Shown piece after piece: positions 48,452-59,130 of a stretch of DNA of 64,000 nt; the stretch's first letter is position 1; each line of letters starts with the position of its first letter. This DNA comes from Saururus chinensis (lineage: Eukaryota > Streptophyta > Magnoliopsida > Piperales > Saururaceae), in the NCBI GenBank assembly GCA_035235625.1, contig CP141140.1, positions 4,635,330 through 4,699,329 on the forward strand. The letters are read 5' to 3'. The notes beneath the pieces were generated by a model. The model had not been told where the DNA came from and did not search any database. It saw only the letters and a program-made list of their open reading frames with translations. Both the position numbers and the translations under genes were made by a program.

Positions 48452-48482
<31 letters not shown>

Positions 48483-51400
48483 GTATATTTTTTTATAAAA
48501 TAACATAGAATAGAAGTTAAGAAATTCATATAATATGGGTATAATATGTAAGAAGTTATTTATAACAAATCATGTCGAGCTTCGAGTCAATCTGATCAGG
48601 TTTCGAGTTGATTTGATTCGATCTAGTGCTTGTTCGAGCTCGGATCGATTAAGTTTAAGTTCGTACCGAGCACGAGTCGAGCCCCCTTCGAGCCAAGCCA
48701 AATTTGACCCGAACCTGTTCAACTTGTCGAGGTGGCTCGACGAGTTAGCAGCCTTACTTAGCAGTGTGACCCCTGCTTTGTCTGCTTCCCACCATGCTTC
48801 CTTGTCTTCTTGTTTAGCCAGTTGGTGAGTCTTCTTCTTGGTATGATGTCTATGCTCCTTTATATTCTTCTAATTTTCTTTCTTTTTATCTACTCTTCAC
48901 CCTTTTCATGAGCCCTAGTCCTATGAAGAAGTGTCAGTTGACCCACATTGGCAGAGGGTATTGCAAGCGGAGTTAGATACACTCATAAGATTGGAACTTG
49001 GGAACTAGTTTACTTTGTTCTAATAAGTCTACAATTGGGTGTACAAGATCAAGATCAAAACCACTCTGATGGCTCTCTTAAACGGTACAAAGCTCATATG
49101 GTTGCAAAAGGATATACTCAAGAGTATGGCGTTGATTACGAGGAAACTTTTGCTCTTGTAGCCAAAATGACTATGGTTCATACTTTGGTTTTGGTGGCTT
49201 CAGTTCTTCATTGGCCGTTATATGAGATGGATGGGAAGAATGCCTTTTTGAATGAGGATCTTGAGGAAGAGCTCTACAAGAAGCATCCTCTTGTATTACC
49301 TAATAAGCCTGGTGAGGCATGTAGGTTGAGGCGTGCCTTTATAACAGGCACCTCATGCTTGGTTTGAGAAGTTCACCAGTGCTCTCCTACAGTTGGGTTT
49401 CACCGAAAGCAGACATATTTTAGCCATGTATTGTAGCCGAGTGGCTGCTACAAGAGGGTTTTATGTAGGGGATGAAGGGGAGGCAAGAGAGGTTAAGGAG
49501 AGAAGAACTAAAGCTAACTGTTTATGGAATTTTGAATGCTTGCTAGTACAATGTGTAAGACCCATATAAATTATCCTAATTCAAATAGAAATTTCCTAAT
49601 TGTGAAATCAAGTCAACTTAGGAACCTATCTTTAATTGACATAAGTGCTTAATAAAATATAACTTAACCTAGGAAAGCAATAAATCTAGACAACTACTCT
49701 GGTACTCTTTGAAGAGGAAGTTGGTGGATAGGTGGGGGCCCCATTGGTGGCCCATTTGGTTCACATAACACCATGTTTTTCAGATACTACCGCTAGCCAA
49801 ATGATTATATTGCTCTATATAGATGGTATGATCATTACGGGTGATGGTTGAGTTGTCATTTCTTCTCTCAAGGATTTGCATTTCCTTCACTACGGAGTAT
49901 TGAGGTTGCCTCTTCTCCATCGGGTATCTTTTGTTGGTATGCCTGAGAGATTATTCCTCGCTCTGGCTTGATGGACTCTCGGCCTGTTGAGAGTCCCATA
50001 GAGGTTAATCTAAAGCTTGACATCTCAGATGGCTCCCTTAGATAATCTTAATGTGTCCGGAAGTTGTTGGGTCCTTGATTTACTCACTGTTACCTGACAA
50101 GATATTGAGCATGTTGTCCAAGTTGTCAGTCAGCTTTCCTAGGCACTTTGATTTCTTCATTGGGCTGCAGTTCTTTGGATACTTTGCTATGTGTATAGCA
50201 CTTTGCTTCCTTCTTCTTCTGATCTTACTTTGCGAGCTTATTTTAATGTTGATTGGGCTAGTGATACAGTTGCTCGTTGCTCTATTACCAGATGTTGTTT
50301 CTTCTTAGGGGAGTCTCTTGTCTCTTGGAAGAGTATGACTCAAGATTGTGTTGCTCGTTTGAGTGTTGAGGCTGAGTACAGGGCTATGGATGCTATTGGT
50401 GTATAGAATGTATGCCTTTAGTGGCTTCTTGTTAACATGGTGAGAGCACCAAACATATTGAGATTGACTCTCATTTTTTGCGCCATCATCTTAGTGTTGG
50501 AACTTTGATACTTCTTCATGTTCAGTCTCCACATCAGATCGTTGACTTCTTCACGAAGTCTCATATAGTGGCCCGCTTCTTGTTCTTGTTAAGCCAATTG
50601 TTGATGTCATCTACATCTACAGTTTGAGTTGGGTGGGGGGGTGGGGGGAAGGGGGGCGCAGGGTTGGAGGAGTATTTGCTTATATACTTTTATTTGGTAA
50701 GTTATTAGTATGATTATCTTTATGTATAAGTAGTTTAGTGCATGAAGTTTAATCTTATTTTGTAATTGGTCTGTCCTCACTTAAGTGAAGGGCAATTGAG
50801 ACTTTTGTTCCAATTAAGCTCTGAGCCTATTTAGAGGCTGGTCGACTCTTTATTTGAATTCCAGCTTCTTCATTATTCAATACATAGAGTTCTTCTTCCT
50901 CTCAAACATGGCCTAATTTTATCAGCATCAGCATGGAGTTTCATGAGGGTCATTTACAAGTCTGTTTCATATTGCAGGAAGAATTAGATGATGAGTTGAG
51001 AAGGTTAAAGCTTGAAGTAAAGAAAACAAGGGAGGTATACAATAATGCTTGTCTAGATGCTGTACAGAAGGTAGCTTTTTATTTACTGAAAAGTTGTTAG
51101 AGGTTGTTAGGGATTTTCTTTTGATTATAAGCTGATGTTATGCTATTATCAAAGTGTCATTCTTTCAAGCTGACCATTATCTTGATTACTTTGATTTAAA
51201 TATTTCTGACTAATAATCTAACATGCCCTTGGTCAAGTATGATTCATCTGTTGAAATCTGTCTTTTTCTTTCTTATTTTTAATCAATATGATTGCTTCCT
51301 GATTTTAATGAAAGGTTGTCCCTCATGCAGACCAGAGATTGCTATGTGTGGATGCCTGATGAGCGGAGAGATGAAGAAGTGGGAGGAGCCAATGAAGAAG

Positions 51401-53868
51401 AGCTTAAGCCAAGTGGTACTACTTGTGTAGATAAAGACCTTTTACAAGAGAACGGGAAAGTCTTGGATGTCTTGCCAACCAATGCAAGGTACAGGAGATA
51501 CACAGTCGAAGATATCATTAAAGCAACTGATAACTTCTCAGATGCACTCAAGATTGGAGAAGGTGGATATGGCCCTGTTTTTAAATCTAATCTTGATCAT
51601 ACTCTTGTCGCAATCAAGGTTCTCCGTTCAGATGTAAAGCAAGGAATGAAACAGTTTCAGCAGGAGGTAGTATGAGGGATTCCAGTTTTTCTATCACTTG
51701 CGTTGATTATTCTTTGCAATATAGTGATTTCTGTTTAGTGATCATTCTATTTTTGGATTAGCAACAAAAAAAGAACTAACTTATTGGGCCTTAACTACCC
51801 CAAAAAGTTTTAGAAGTAGAGAACTCTACAAATTTCTGTGAATATGAAATCAAAATTAAAACCCTGAACTGGAATTGATGTTGAATCATGATTTTTAAAT
51901 TTGATTGCTTAGATTGATGATGATAAGTAGAGACTGATGCAGATTAATCAATCTGCAGAAAGTCTGTACTTCTGGTCACCTATTGTAAGATGATTATGAA
52001 TGCCACCTGGTTCCTTATTTCTGATGTTAATACAATCATCTTGAGAAGAACAGAGGCGGTTTTTTAGGATTACAAAGCATATATAGGCATCATTATTGCC
52101 AGCCTACAAGCTACTGTTTTTTGGTTGCTTGAAGCTCACGTTATTTTATCTTATGTGTGTTGATCAAGGCAGGAGTTTTTTGTGCTCATCTTGGGTAAAT
52201 TGTACTCGTTTTGGATAAATAATCCTGCCTACAGAATTTAAAATTTTGAAAATAACATATTGCAAGAATTTTCAGGTTGAAGTGTTGAGCACTATCCGTC
52301 ACCCAAACATGGTTCTCCTGTTAGGTGCATGCCCCGAGCATGGTTGCCTAGTTTATGAATACATGTCCAATGGAAGTCTTGAGGACCGCCTTTTCTGCCT
52401 GAACAACACTCCTCCCCTCTCTTGGCAACTCCGCTTCAAGATAGCTGCTGAGATCACCACTGCCCTCCTCTACCTTCATCAGAACAAGCCTGAGCCCCTT
52501 GTTCATCGGGATCTCAAGCCTGCCAATATTCTTCTTGATCACAACTTTGTTAGCAAGATAGCGGATGTTGGGCTTGCACGCCTTATCCCACCTTCTGCTG
52601 CTGACACTGTCACGCAGTATCGTATGACTGCTGCTGCCGGGACATTTTGCTACATAGATCCTGAGTATCAGAAAACAGGAATGTTGGGGATCAAGTCTGA
52701 TATATATGCTCTAGGGATTATCTTTTTGCAACTTATCACGGGCAAGCCACCAATGGGTTTGGCTCATAATATGGAGAGTGCAATGGAGTCTGGCAAATTC
52801 AAGGAGATGTTGGACCCATCTGTGCAGGATTGGCCTATAGAGGAGACTGTAAAATTTGCTAAGCTGGCTTTGAGGTGTGCAGAGCTCCGACGCAAGGATC
52901 GACCAGATTTGGGAACTGTCGTGCTGCCAGAACTCAACTGCCTTAAAGAACTTGCAGATGAGGTGCAGCCTAATGTCAAGCAATTTCAACATGCTAAATC
53001 TTGGCATCGCCAGGTCAGTTTTAGATAAAAATACTGTTTTCTTGTTGCCTCAGGTTTGCTTGCCTCATGAGTGCCTTGATGAAGGCAATGCATACGGGCT
53101 GTCATGGACATGGGGCCTGTGCCTTGTCGTGTGTGCACCTTTCCGTGGGCTTATGTTAACAGTAATGCTATGTACATTTTACCACATTTATGCACTCTTC
53201 GTGGTGCCATGATGGGTGAGCTGTGTGTAGGGGCGTACCTAATATTTCACTTCCTAAATCTGCCATGAATAATGTGCTATATGGAACAGAAAAAGTATCT
53301 AGCTGTGTATATCAGACTCATACCTGTACCATATATGAGCAGTTTTGGATATGGTCTTTCCATAGACTCCTTCAAACCTTCTTCTTTGGTTATTGGCCAA
53401 TGCATTCAGACGTTTTTAAACGTACTGCAAGCTATTGAATTCTTTCTGCTAGAAAATTTATTTTCTGCACCTTTCATGAATTGATATGAAGATGGCCAGA
53501 TTGCTTAGATTACCTGCGCACAATGTGCTGAAACAAGAATCTCCGGCTAGGGGGAAACATCCTGAGGCCCACATAGCTATCAAACGAACACACACAAATT
53601 ATTCTGCTTCTCTATTGGATCAGTGCAATCGAGAATATTTTTTTGTTTTTTGCTATTATGTTCACATAATTGGCATCAATAATGATTAGACATTTCCTTG
53701 ACATTTTTGAGGTAATTGACATTTCCTGAACATGAGTGATCACTTTTGCAGGATGTTGTTAGTGTTTCCTCTGGGCCAAGTTCAGGGATTGGTGCTGTCA
53801 GCCACATGGAGAAAGCATATCCAACATCAGCGATCATGGCCCCAACAAACGGTTTGTTTCACCCATGA
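41193..53868 (+). CDS. USP-domain receptor-like cytoplasmic kinase (RLCK-IX type, no U-box), 10 exons
   Basis: Exons 41193-41385, 42028-42149, 42679-42800, 42880-43079, 43180-43219, 43658-43994, 50978-51070, 51331-51666, 52276-53013 and 53752-53868 join in frame (all GT-AG) into 765 residues. Residues ~18-170 form a universal stress protein domain (VVVAVDDDKNSQHALKWA; GASSRNAFTR near 138). A Ser-rich linker, a short charged coil (339-369) and a kinase domain (~440-720) follow: glycine loop GEGGYGPV (~445), lysine in VAIKVL (~465), HRDLKPAN (~558), DVG instead of DFG (~578, usual in this family), and GTFCYIDPEYQ. The protein ends 39 codons after exon 9 without a U-box, unlike PUB33/35/52-type relatives. 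The MW start is typical. Related proteins are cytoplasmic or membrane-linked Ser/Thr kinases in stress and development; the role here is inferred. Reading past exon 9 would give a stop four codons later, a possible short isoform. Confidence 0.88.
43995..45605. other. First part of intron 6 of the USP-kinase gene
   Basis: About 600 bp of ordinary T-rich intron is followed by roughly 1 kb (44600-45605) of unidentified, probably transposon-derived sequence with CACTAGTGCACATT/CACTAGTGCTAATG repeats near 44665-44705. No coding domain is recognised. Confidence 0.4.
45606..45831 (+). repeat. 5' LTR of the copia element
   Basis: Shares with 50663-50924 the blocks GAGTATTTGCT, AAGTGAAGGG, AATTGAG, GCCTATTTAGAGG, TGGTCRACT and TTCATTATTCAATACA. 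The start lacks a clean TG and the copies have diverged, so the insertion is old. Borders are accurate to about 10 bp. Confidence 0.7.
46133..48756. mobile_element. Non-autonomous hAT element (2.62 kb) nested in the copia element
   Basis: Terminal inverted repeats TAAGCGTGCTAATGAGC (left) and TAAGGCTGCTAACTCGTC (right, reversed) are flanked by CTTGGCTG (46125-46132) and CTTAGCAG (48757-48764), a 6 of 8 match. Copia coding resumes on both sides, which supports the borders. Subterminal tracts are rich in GAGCTTGA, CTCGATCG, TTCGAG and GAGCTCGG. The middle is AT-rich, with (TG)n(TA)n at 47276-47302 and (TA)n at 48456-48482. A 72-codon minus-strand ORF near 46600 is His/Ser-rich by composition only. 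Confidence 0.75.
48880..50600 (+). pseudogene. Copia reverse transcriptase / RNase H remnant
   Basis: Broken frames together show the order of copia pol: SYEEVSVDPHW and a short link, RYKAHMVAKGYTQEYGVDYE then TFALVAKMT, and MDGKNAFLNEDLEEELY. Then comes LLYIDGMIITGD (the YVDD active site reads YIDG), followed by the LVGSLIY-type RT tail and SLVSWKSM with CVARLSVEAEYRAM of RNase H. Stops and frameshifts occur between all blocks, the catalytic aspartate pair is altered, and a ~355-bp insertion lies at about 49421-49775. It is not functional. Confidence 0.8.
49421..49775. mobile_element. ~355-bp insertion inside copia RT
   Basis: RT wording stops after GGTTTCACCGAAAGCAGACA (49394-49413 region) and resumes at TTTTTCAGATACTACCGC (about 49773). 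In intact copia elements these are adjacent. The intervening AT-rich DNA has no coding. Ends and target duplication are not resolved. Confidence 0.5.
50663..50924 (+). repeat. 3' LTR of the copia element
   Basis: Follows a long G-rich tract. It begins GTTGGAGGAGTATTTGCTTA (TGTTGG-like start eroded) and ends CCTAATTTTATCA. The 3' splice site of intron 6 is only 53 bp beyond. Confidence 0.7.
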
Positions 53869-54980
53869 TAAACGAGCGAAGCTTTGAAAGGAAAATAGAT
53901 GAAGTTTGTTCACGCAATTTGACGTTTATACAATACTATTATGGCTGACGATGAAAGAGAATGGACTAGAGTTATTTCCATATGTTCTTGGGCAAAATCT
54001 GCAATAAAAGAGCTTTCAGTTAGCACCTCACATAGAAGTGACAAAAGGCAGAAGAGAGAAATGGTTTAAGAATTCAGAAATGATCAACGAAATCAACACA
54101 AATGCTAAATTTGTCCTCATAAGATTAAACAAATGTTGACAAACAAATTGCTGTCATCTGAGATTCTCTTTTCGCCACAAGGTGTATACTCTAGAAGTTG
54201 TGTTTTTTATTTGCCAGTTTAGAAATTGTGTTTGAGAAATCAAGAACGTGACATTTCTATTACAAAAGATGGACCCGAGTGTAACATTTTTAAGTTACTT
54301 TCTGTTTAGTTTGTACGGTAATATAGCAGTACTTGAGAAGCCACTTTTATTCAGTATATAATCTGGTTTTAACGAGTTTCTGTGAGTGATTTACAGATGA
54401 ATCACTAGTCCTGATTTTAAGATGGATGCCACGGTGTAGATTTCCTGCAATCGGGTTTGGATCAGTTGTGGGGCCGTCACACCAAATCGAGTGTGAGTCC
54501 TCAATCCGCTGATTGTGATGGTAAAAAATGAGTGAAAATGACATTTTCACGGTTTTTACAGTCGATATCTACCGAATGGGCACTGACACCAAATCGGGTG
54601 TGAGTCCCTTGCAGCCAATTTAAAGGACCTGAACCATGGCTAAGCAAATTTACAAATAGATTATGTAAATATAGTCGAACTTTGTCATTTGGCTACTATA
54701 CACAAATTTTGTTGTATTTGTATTAAAATGCGTTACACATTTTAGGGTTTATTTGATTGTTTGCTATGGCATTTAATTAATTAGATTAGGTAGGGAGTTA
54801 GTAGTAATTTTTATATTCGGTAGGAATATTTGTTATTTCTATTAGATGGGTTTTTTAGACTCTTTAATTCTCTCTGAAAACGTGTGGGCAGCTAACCCTA
54901 GCGGAATTCACATTTGATTCGTCGTCCTCCCTAGCCATTCCTACATTTGTTTTAAATTTTCATCCATTTTGCCCATCAAT
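53869..54980. other. 3' flank of the USP-kinase gene
   Basis: AT-rich, no gene. CACCAAATCGRGTGTGAGTC occurs twice (about 54480 and 54588). Polyadenylation should lie in the first few hundred bases; I cannot point to one site. Confidence 0.4.
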
Positions 54981-55640
54981 ATCTCTATTTTGTATAGTTT
55001 TTCTCTTAGTCCCTCAATTGTCTGGTTGATTCTTTTTAGTTTAAATTTTGCCAAATTTCTGGTTTAAAACCATAAACCATTTGGTTGATACTCCGTCCAT
55101 TCAACATTAATCTCTATTTTGTGTAGTTTTTCTCTTAGTCCGTTGCGTTGTTTTGTTGATTCTTTTTAAGGCCTATTTGGCTTGCGCTTTAAAGTAAAAT
55201 TTTTTTATTATAATTAATTTTTGGTAAAAAAATAAAAAATAGAATATGTTTGGTTAGAGTTTATTTAGATAATTTTAAAGAAAAATCATACTTTAGTTCA
55301 CTTTTGATTTTTTTTAATAAAATAATAAAAATATCCTCTAACATAATTATCACACAAAAAAAATAATGGATGTAATGTATTTTCACATCTTTTCAAAAAA
55401 AGAAATGACTTCCTTTGAGAACTCTCCTCCTTTTGGGTCAATTGGGGCCAAAAGGTGATTTTCAACCAAAAAATTATCTTAAATTAAAATGAATCTTCCA
55501 GAGGCTTTCCTCCCTTAAATCACTTTCTAATAGTAGAAAGAGCCTTTCAAACGACCCCTTAGTTTAAATTTTGTCAATTTTCTCGTTTAAAACCCTGAAC
55601 CATTTGGTTGATACTCTCTCCAATCAACATTGATAGCTTT
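54981..55640. repeat. 129-bp tandem duplication, second copy split by a MITE
   Basis: Copy 1 starts at 54981 and copy 2 at 55110, both reading ATCTCTATTTTGTRTAGTTT ... TTTAAATTTTGYCAA ... AACCATTTGGTTGATACTC. In copy 1 the phrase GATTCTTTTTAGTTTAAATT is intact (55029-55048). In copy 2 it is interrupted after TTA by the element at 55169-55558. Confidence 0.85.
55169..55558. mobile_element. Tourist/Harbinger-like MITE (390 bp), TSD TTA
   Basis: Flanked by TTA at 55166-55168 and 55559-55561. Ends AGGCCTATTTGGCTTGCG and, reversed, GGGGTCGTTTGAAAGGC match the GGCCNGTTTGG-like termini of PIF/Harbinger MITEs. The neighbouring uninterrupted repeat copy shows the pre-insertion sequence with a single TTA. 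No coding. Confidence 0.85.
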
Positions 55641-57613
55641 ATTTTTTTTAAATAAACAAAAATTAATTTATTTTTTAAAACCCAATGGAGTTAATAAGTT
55701 GAGAGAGAGGGCATCGGATATTTGGTATCAGAAGCATTTCAATCTCGATTTAATTTGAATTTTTGTAGTCAGGCTTATCACTGGTTTCAAGACGGTTTTG
55801 AGCTGGAGATGAGAAGTGGAATGGTGAGTTGGAGGACTTCTTGTTGTGAAGACGTAGGGGTGGTAACCGGACAATTGAACAATGTGAAATTGGTGGGTAT
55901 GTCAAATTGTCTATTTGTCTGAGTATGTGTTTGTCCGACTATTTGATTGCCCACATGTCTATTTGGTCGATTGTCCAATGCACCCAAGTGCTCGATTGTC
56001 TATTTGATCAATTGTTTGACTGCATATTAGTGTTTGATTGACCGTTTGGTTGACTGTACTATTGCATTCGATTGTGTGATTGTTCATTTAAGTGACTTGC
56101 GCGACTGTCTATACAGCTTGTAAAAAGGAAAAAATATGTTTGAATAAGAGTTGTACACGCTTGATGTTACGTAAACCCTTAAGACAAATATTAGCTTGTC
56201 CATGCTTTCGACTTTTGCCCCAAAGTCGAACAAACAACAAAGAAACTCGAATATGGTGGTAAACATAAAAATTGTAGCAAATGCCTTGTTGGTGCCAAAC
56301 TTGGTTGCAAACATGGTGGTACTTGATTTCCAATCAGGTGGACGACGTATTTCACCTGTGGAAAAAAACTATGTTATTTTGACTTCCCCTCACTACCCCC
56401 ACCAATATTAATGGGGACATTGTCTTCTCTAGTAACAACATAGTGCGTCCAAGACAACCTCTGTAGAGTGTTGCAGTCTAGAACTTGACGGTGGTAAGGT
56501 GCATATCCCATTGTGGTCCCACTTCATCAAGTGCATGCAATTTGGCCGAGCCTGACATGGCCCTGGGGCCTAGCCCATTAACATATTTTTTGGCTTTGGC
56601 CTGTCCCTAGTGCTTTCAAAAGTTTAGCCCTAATGTAACCCTAAGCAAGTTAGGGTTGGGCTATTGACATTTTTTTGGTTTTTTATTATTTTTTATTAAA
56701 AAAAGTTTTTTAATACAAAAATTTAAAAATCTTTTGGTGTAGTCCTACTGTTTTGAACCTATAAGACACAAAATCATATGCCTTTGCTTTTATGTGGAGT
56801 TTTTCATATTTAACCATGATGACTTGTAAGCTTAAAATTTTTTAAACTTTCTTAAAATATACAAACTTCTTTTTTTTACTAGACTCAGCCTTTGTAGGCT
56901 CTATCTCTAATGTTGAGCCCCTCCCTAGCGTCTTAGTTTTACTTATTTAAAATCTCTTAATTCTAAGGGTTTCTTCCTCTCTTTTAGCTTTGAATTCAAC
57001 CTTTTTCTAGTCCAATCAACTAAAAACAGGTAATCATCTAGTTAAAAATAATTATTATTATAAAAAATAAAACTTAGTCATCCGCAAAATGCATATACTA
57101 TAATACATGGTCTTGTATATTCGAGAACAAAGTTTGTGTTTGTTGTTATATTGTGATGAAAGGAAATTCAAGTATATAGGAGCTAAAAAATAAGAAATAT
57201 CCATCTCCAATTCAAACCAAAAAGGATTTCACTTTCTTGTCGATTGACCTGGTTAAACTAAGGACTCGACAGGTTCATATAGTTCTTAGTATTTTCCATG
57301 TTCAAATAGATATTGCTTGCAAGTAGCACAAAAGAAAAATAAAAGTGGCTTGTCTTCTTGTTCCATCTTTCATAAGAGAGCCGTGTGCTTGGACCTAATT
57401 ATTTTTTATGCGAATATCTTGGGCTTGTTTTTAAACAAAAATATAAAGTGGCCCAACTGTTTCAATTGACACTGGTTTTGGGCTTTCAAAATTGTCTGGG
57501 TAATGGTCTAAAGAAAAAATACCTATTAAGCTGCGGTTTTAGTGGTAAATCTGGACCATTAGCTAACCTCTAGATGGAGGGACAAGATTCTAGGGCTCTT
57601 AACAATGGTGTTT
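55641..57613. other. Repeat-like intergenic DNA, no gene called
   Basis: GGTATCAGAAGCA at 55727 resembles a copia Met-tRNA primer site, but I find no clear LTR before it and no pol after it. 55920-56110 is a GATTGTCTATTTGAT-type simple tract. Short ORFs have no domains. Confidence 0.35.
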
Positions 57614-59130
57614 TTGTAAGGACTCTCATCTTGAACCGGTTTATTTTAATGATTATTTATCGGTTATCGTGTGTTTAAGCGTTTTTTGATTAAATTCGGT
57701 AGTTTTCGAAAATAAATGGGTTTCTGAAGGTTGTAATCAAAACCAACTTCACAATTATTAGTTTTAAGTGATTTTGGGTCAAACCTAAATTTTTGGGATT
57801 TTCTAATTTTTTACCAATTTTCTGAGCCCCCTGTAGGCCCCACCGACGAAATTGAGGTCTTTGGACCAAATTGACCTAGGCATTAACACAAGCTTTTATA
57901 AAAAAATTTAGAATTTTTTCGAATTTAATTAGTGGTCAAATCATCAAAATACCTATTTTAGCTAGAATTTCTATTTATACCCCACTAGTTCATTAGGTGT
58001 ACCCCAAACCCTACTATAAATAGAAAGTGCTGAGTCATTCCCGATTTGGGAATAGGCTCGGAGAGGGCAATTAAGGCCTAATTTCCCAATTAGGCCCGAA
58101 TTAAAAAGGGATTAAGGTATGTTCTTCTTTAATCAAGCCTAAAGCCTAGGTTTTCTTTTAATTCATTCTTAATCTTGACTTCAATCATTGTTTTAATCCA
58201 TTTTGAAAGCATAAAACTACTATTTTACCTCTCTTCTCCAAGCCATAATATTCAAAATCTCGTTTTTAGGCTTCTAAAACCTTAGATCTAATGTTTACTT
58301 TTGATTTGTCAAAGCTAAATCGAGATTAGTTGTATGTTAACTTAAAATCGTGTTTTTGGAAGGTGTTGGAGGGGATTGAAGGTTCATTCCAACCCAAATC
58401 AACAAGAAAAGGTAATGGGTTCTTCAATATCAACTTTGGGTAGTAAAAATCTCAGTTTTTATGATGTTATTTGAAGTGGGTTTTGCTTGATTTAACCTCT
58501 AATGGTGGGTTTAGTAAATGCTAATCTTTTACTTCGATTTATTAGGGTTTTGTCATAGAATGATTTAAATTAGTGTTTTGGGAGGTTTGATGGGTTTTTT
58601 ATAGTGTTTGGGACCATGGATGAAGATTTTAAGGTGTTTTCATGGTGTCTCAGTTTGATTTTTGAAATGGAGAAGAAGGGTAAACACTGATTTGTAGGCG
58701 ATCGAATAGCCTACCAATCCGATCGATCGGCTACACTACATTTGTGGCAGATTTTCAATATAGCCGATCTCACAACCTTGCAGGGAGATAGATCGGCTAC
58801 ACAGCAGTTTCAATGCTTTACTCCATTTAATGATTTTAATGGTTATGGGAGGTGTATTATGCTGAAATTATGCTACTTGAGGTGTGGAATTGATGATGGA
58901 AGTTTATGGATTATGTTTAAGTGTTGTCATGTGGTATTATATTATATGTTGATAAATTATGCATGTTGATATTGAAGTACCTTGAACCTTTGAATGTTGG
59001 AATTCATGTGATTTGAATATATTTCCAGCAGGGATGTTATATGGCAAATGGTGAGATGTGTTCTCTTATAATGAGGATGGTTGATGGGTAATTGATGTGA
59101 TCATATTGTGGCTTAATGTGTGGGGAAAAT
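57614..59130 (+). repeat. Long LTR-like repeat, copy 4 (5' part)
   Basis: Colinear with 17.2-18.4 kb through the TATA box (CCCTACTATAAATAGAAA near 58010), GGGAATAGGCT and the purine leader. It starts near TGTAAGGACTCTCATCTTG. Where copy 2 has TTCGAACGG words, this copy has GATCGATCGG (near 58700). It is cut by the hAT element at 59131, and its 3' portion is not in the window. Confidence 0.55.

Larger units (their letters stand above)
45606..50924 (+). mobile_element. Decayed Ty1/copia retrotransposon in intron 6
   Basis: Two LTR copies (45606-45831 and 50663-50924) in direct orientation bracket an internal region with a Met-tRNA-like primer site (TGGTACCTTGAGGCA, 45832) and a G-rich polypurine tract (50629-50662). 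Between them are reverse transcriptase and RNase H remnants. Gag, protease and integrase are missing. The 5' internal part is split by a 2.6 kb hAT element. It has the same orientation as the gene. Confidence 0.75.

Noticed and set aside
53014..53500. Possible U-box exon after the kinase domain
   Set aside because: Forward frames here show no U-box motif. The in-frame exon at 53752-53868 closes the protein.
55720..55922. Primer-binding-site-like GGTATCAGAAGCA followed by a 66-codon ORF
   Set aside because: No matching LTR or pol domain was found on either side, so I did not call a retrotransposon.
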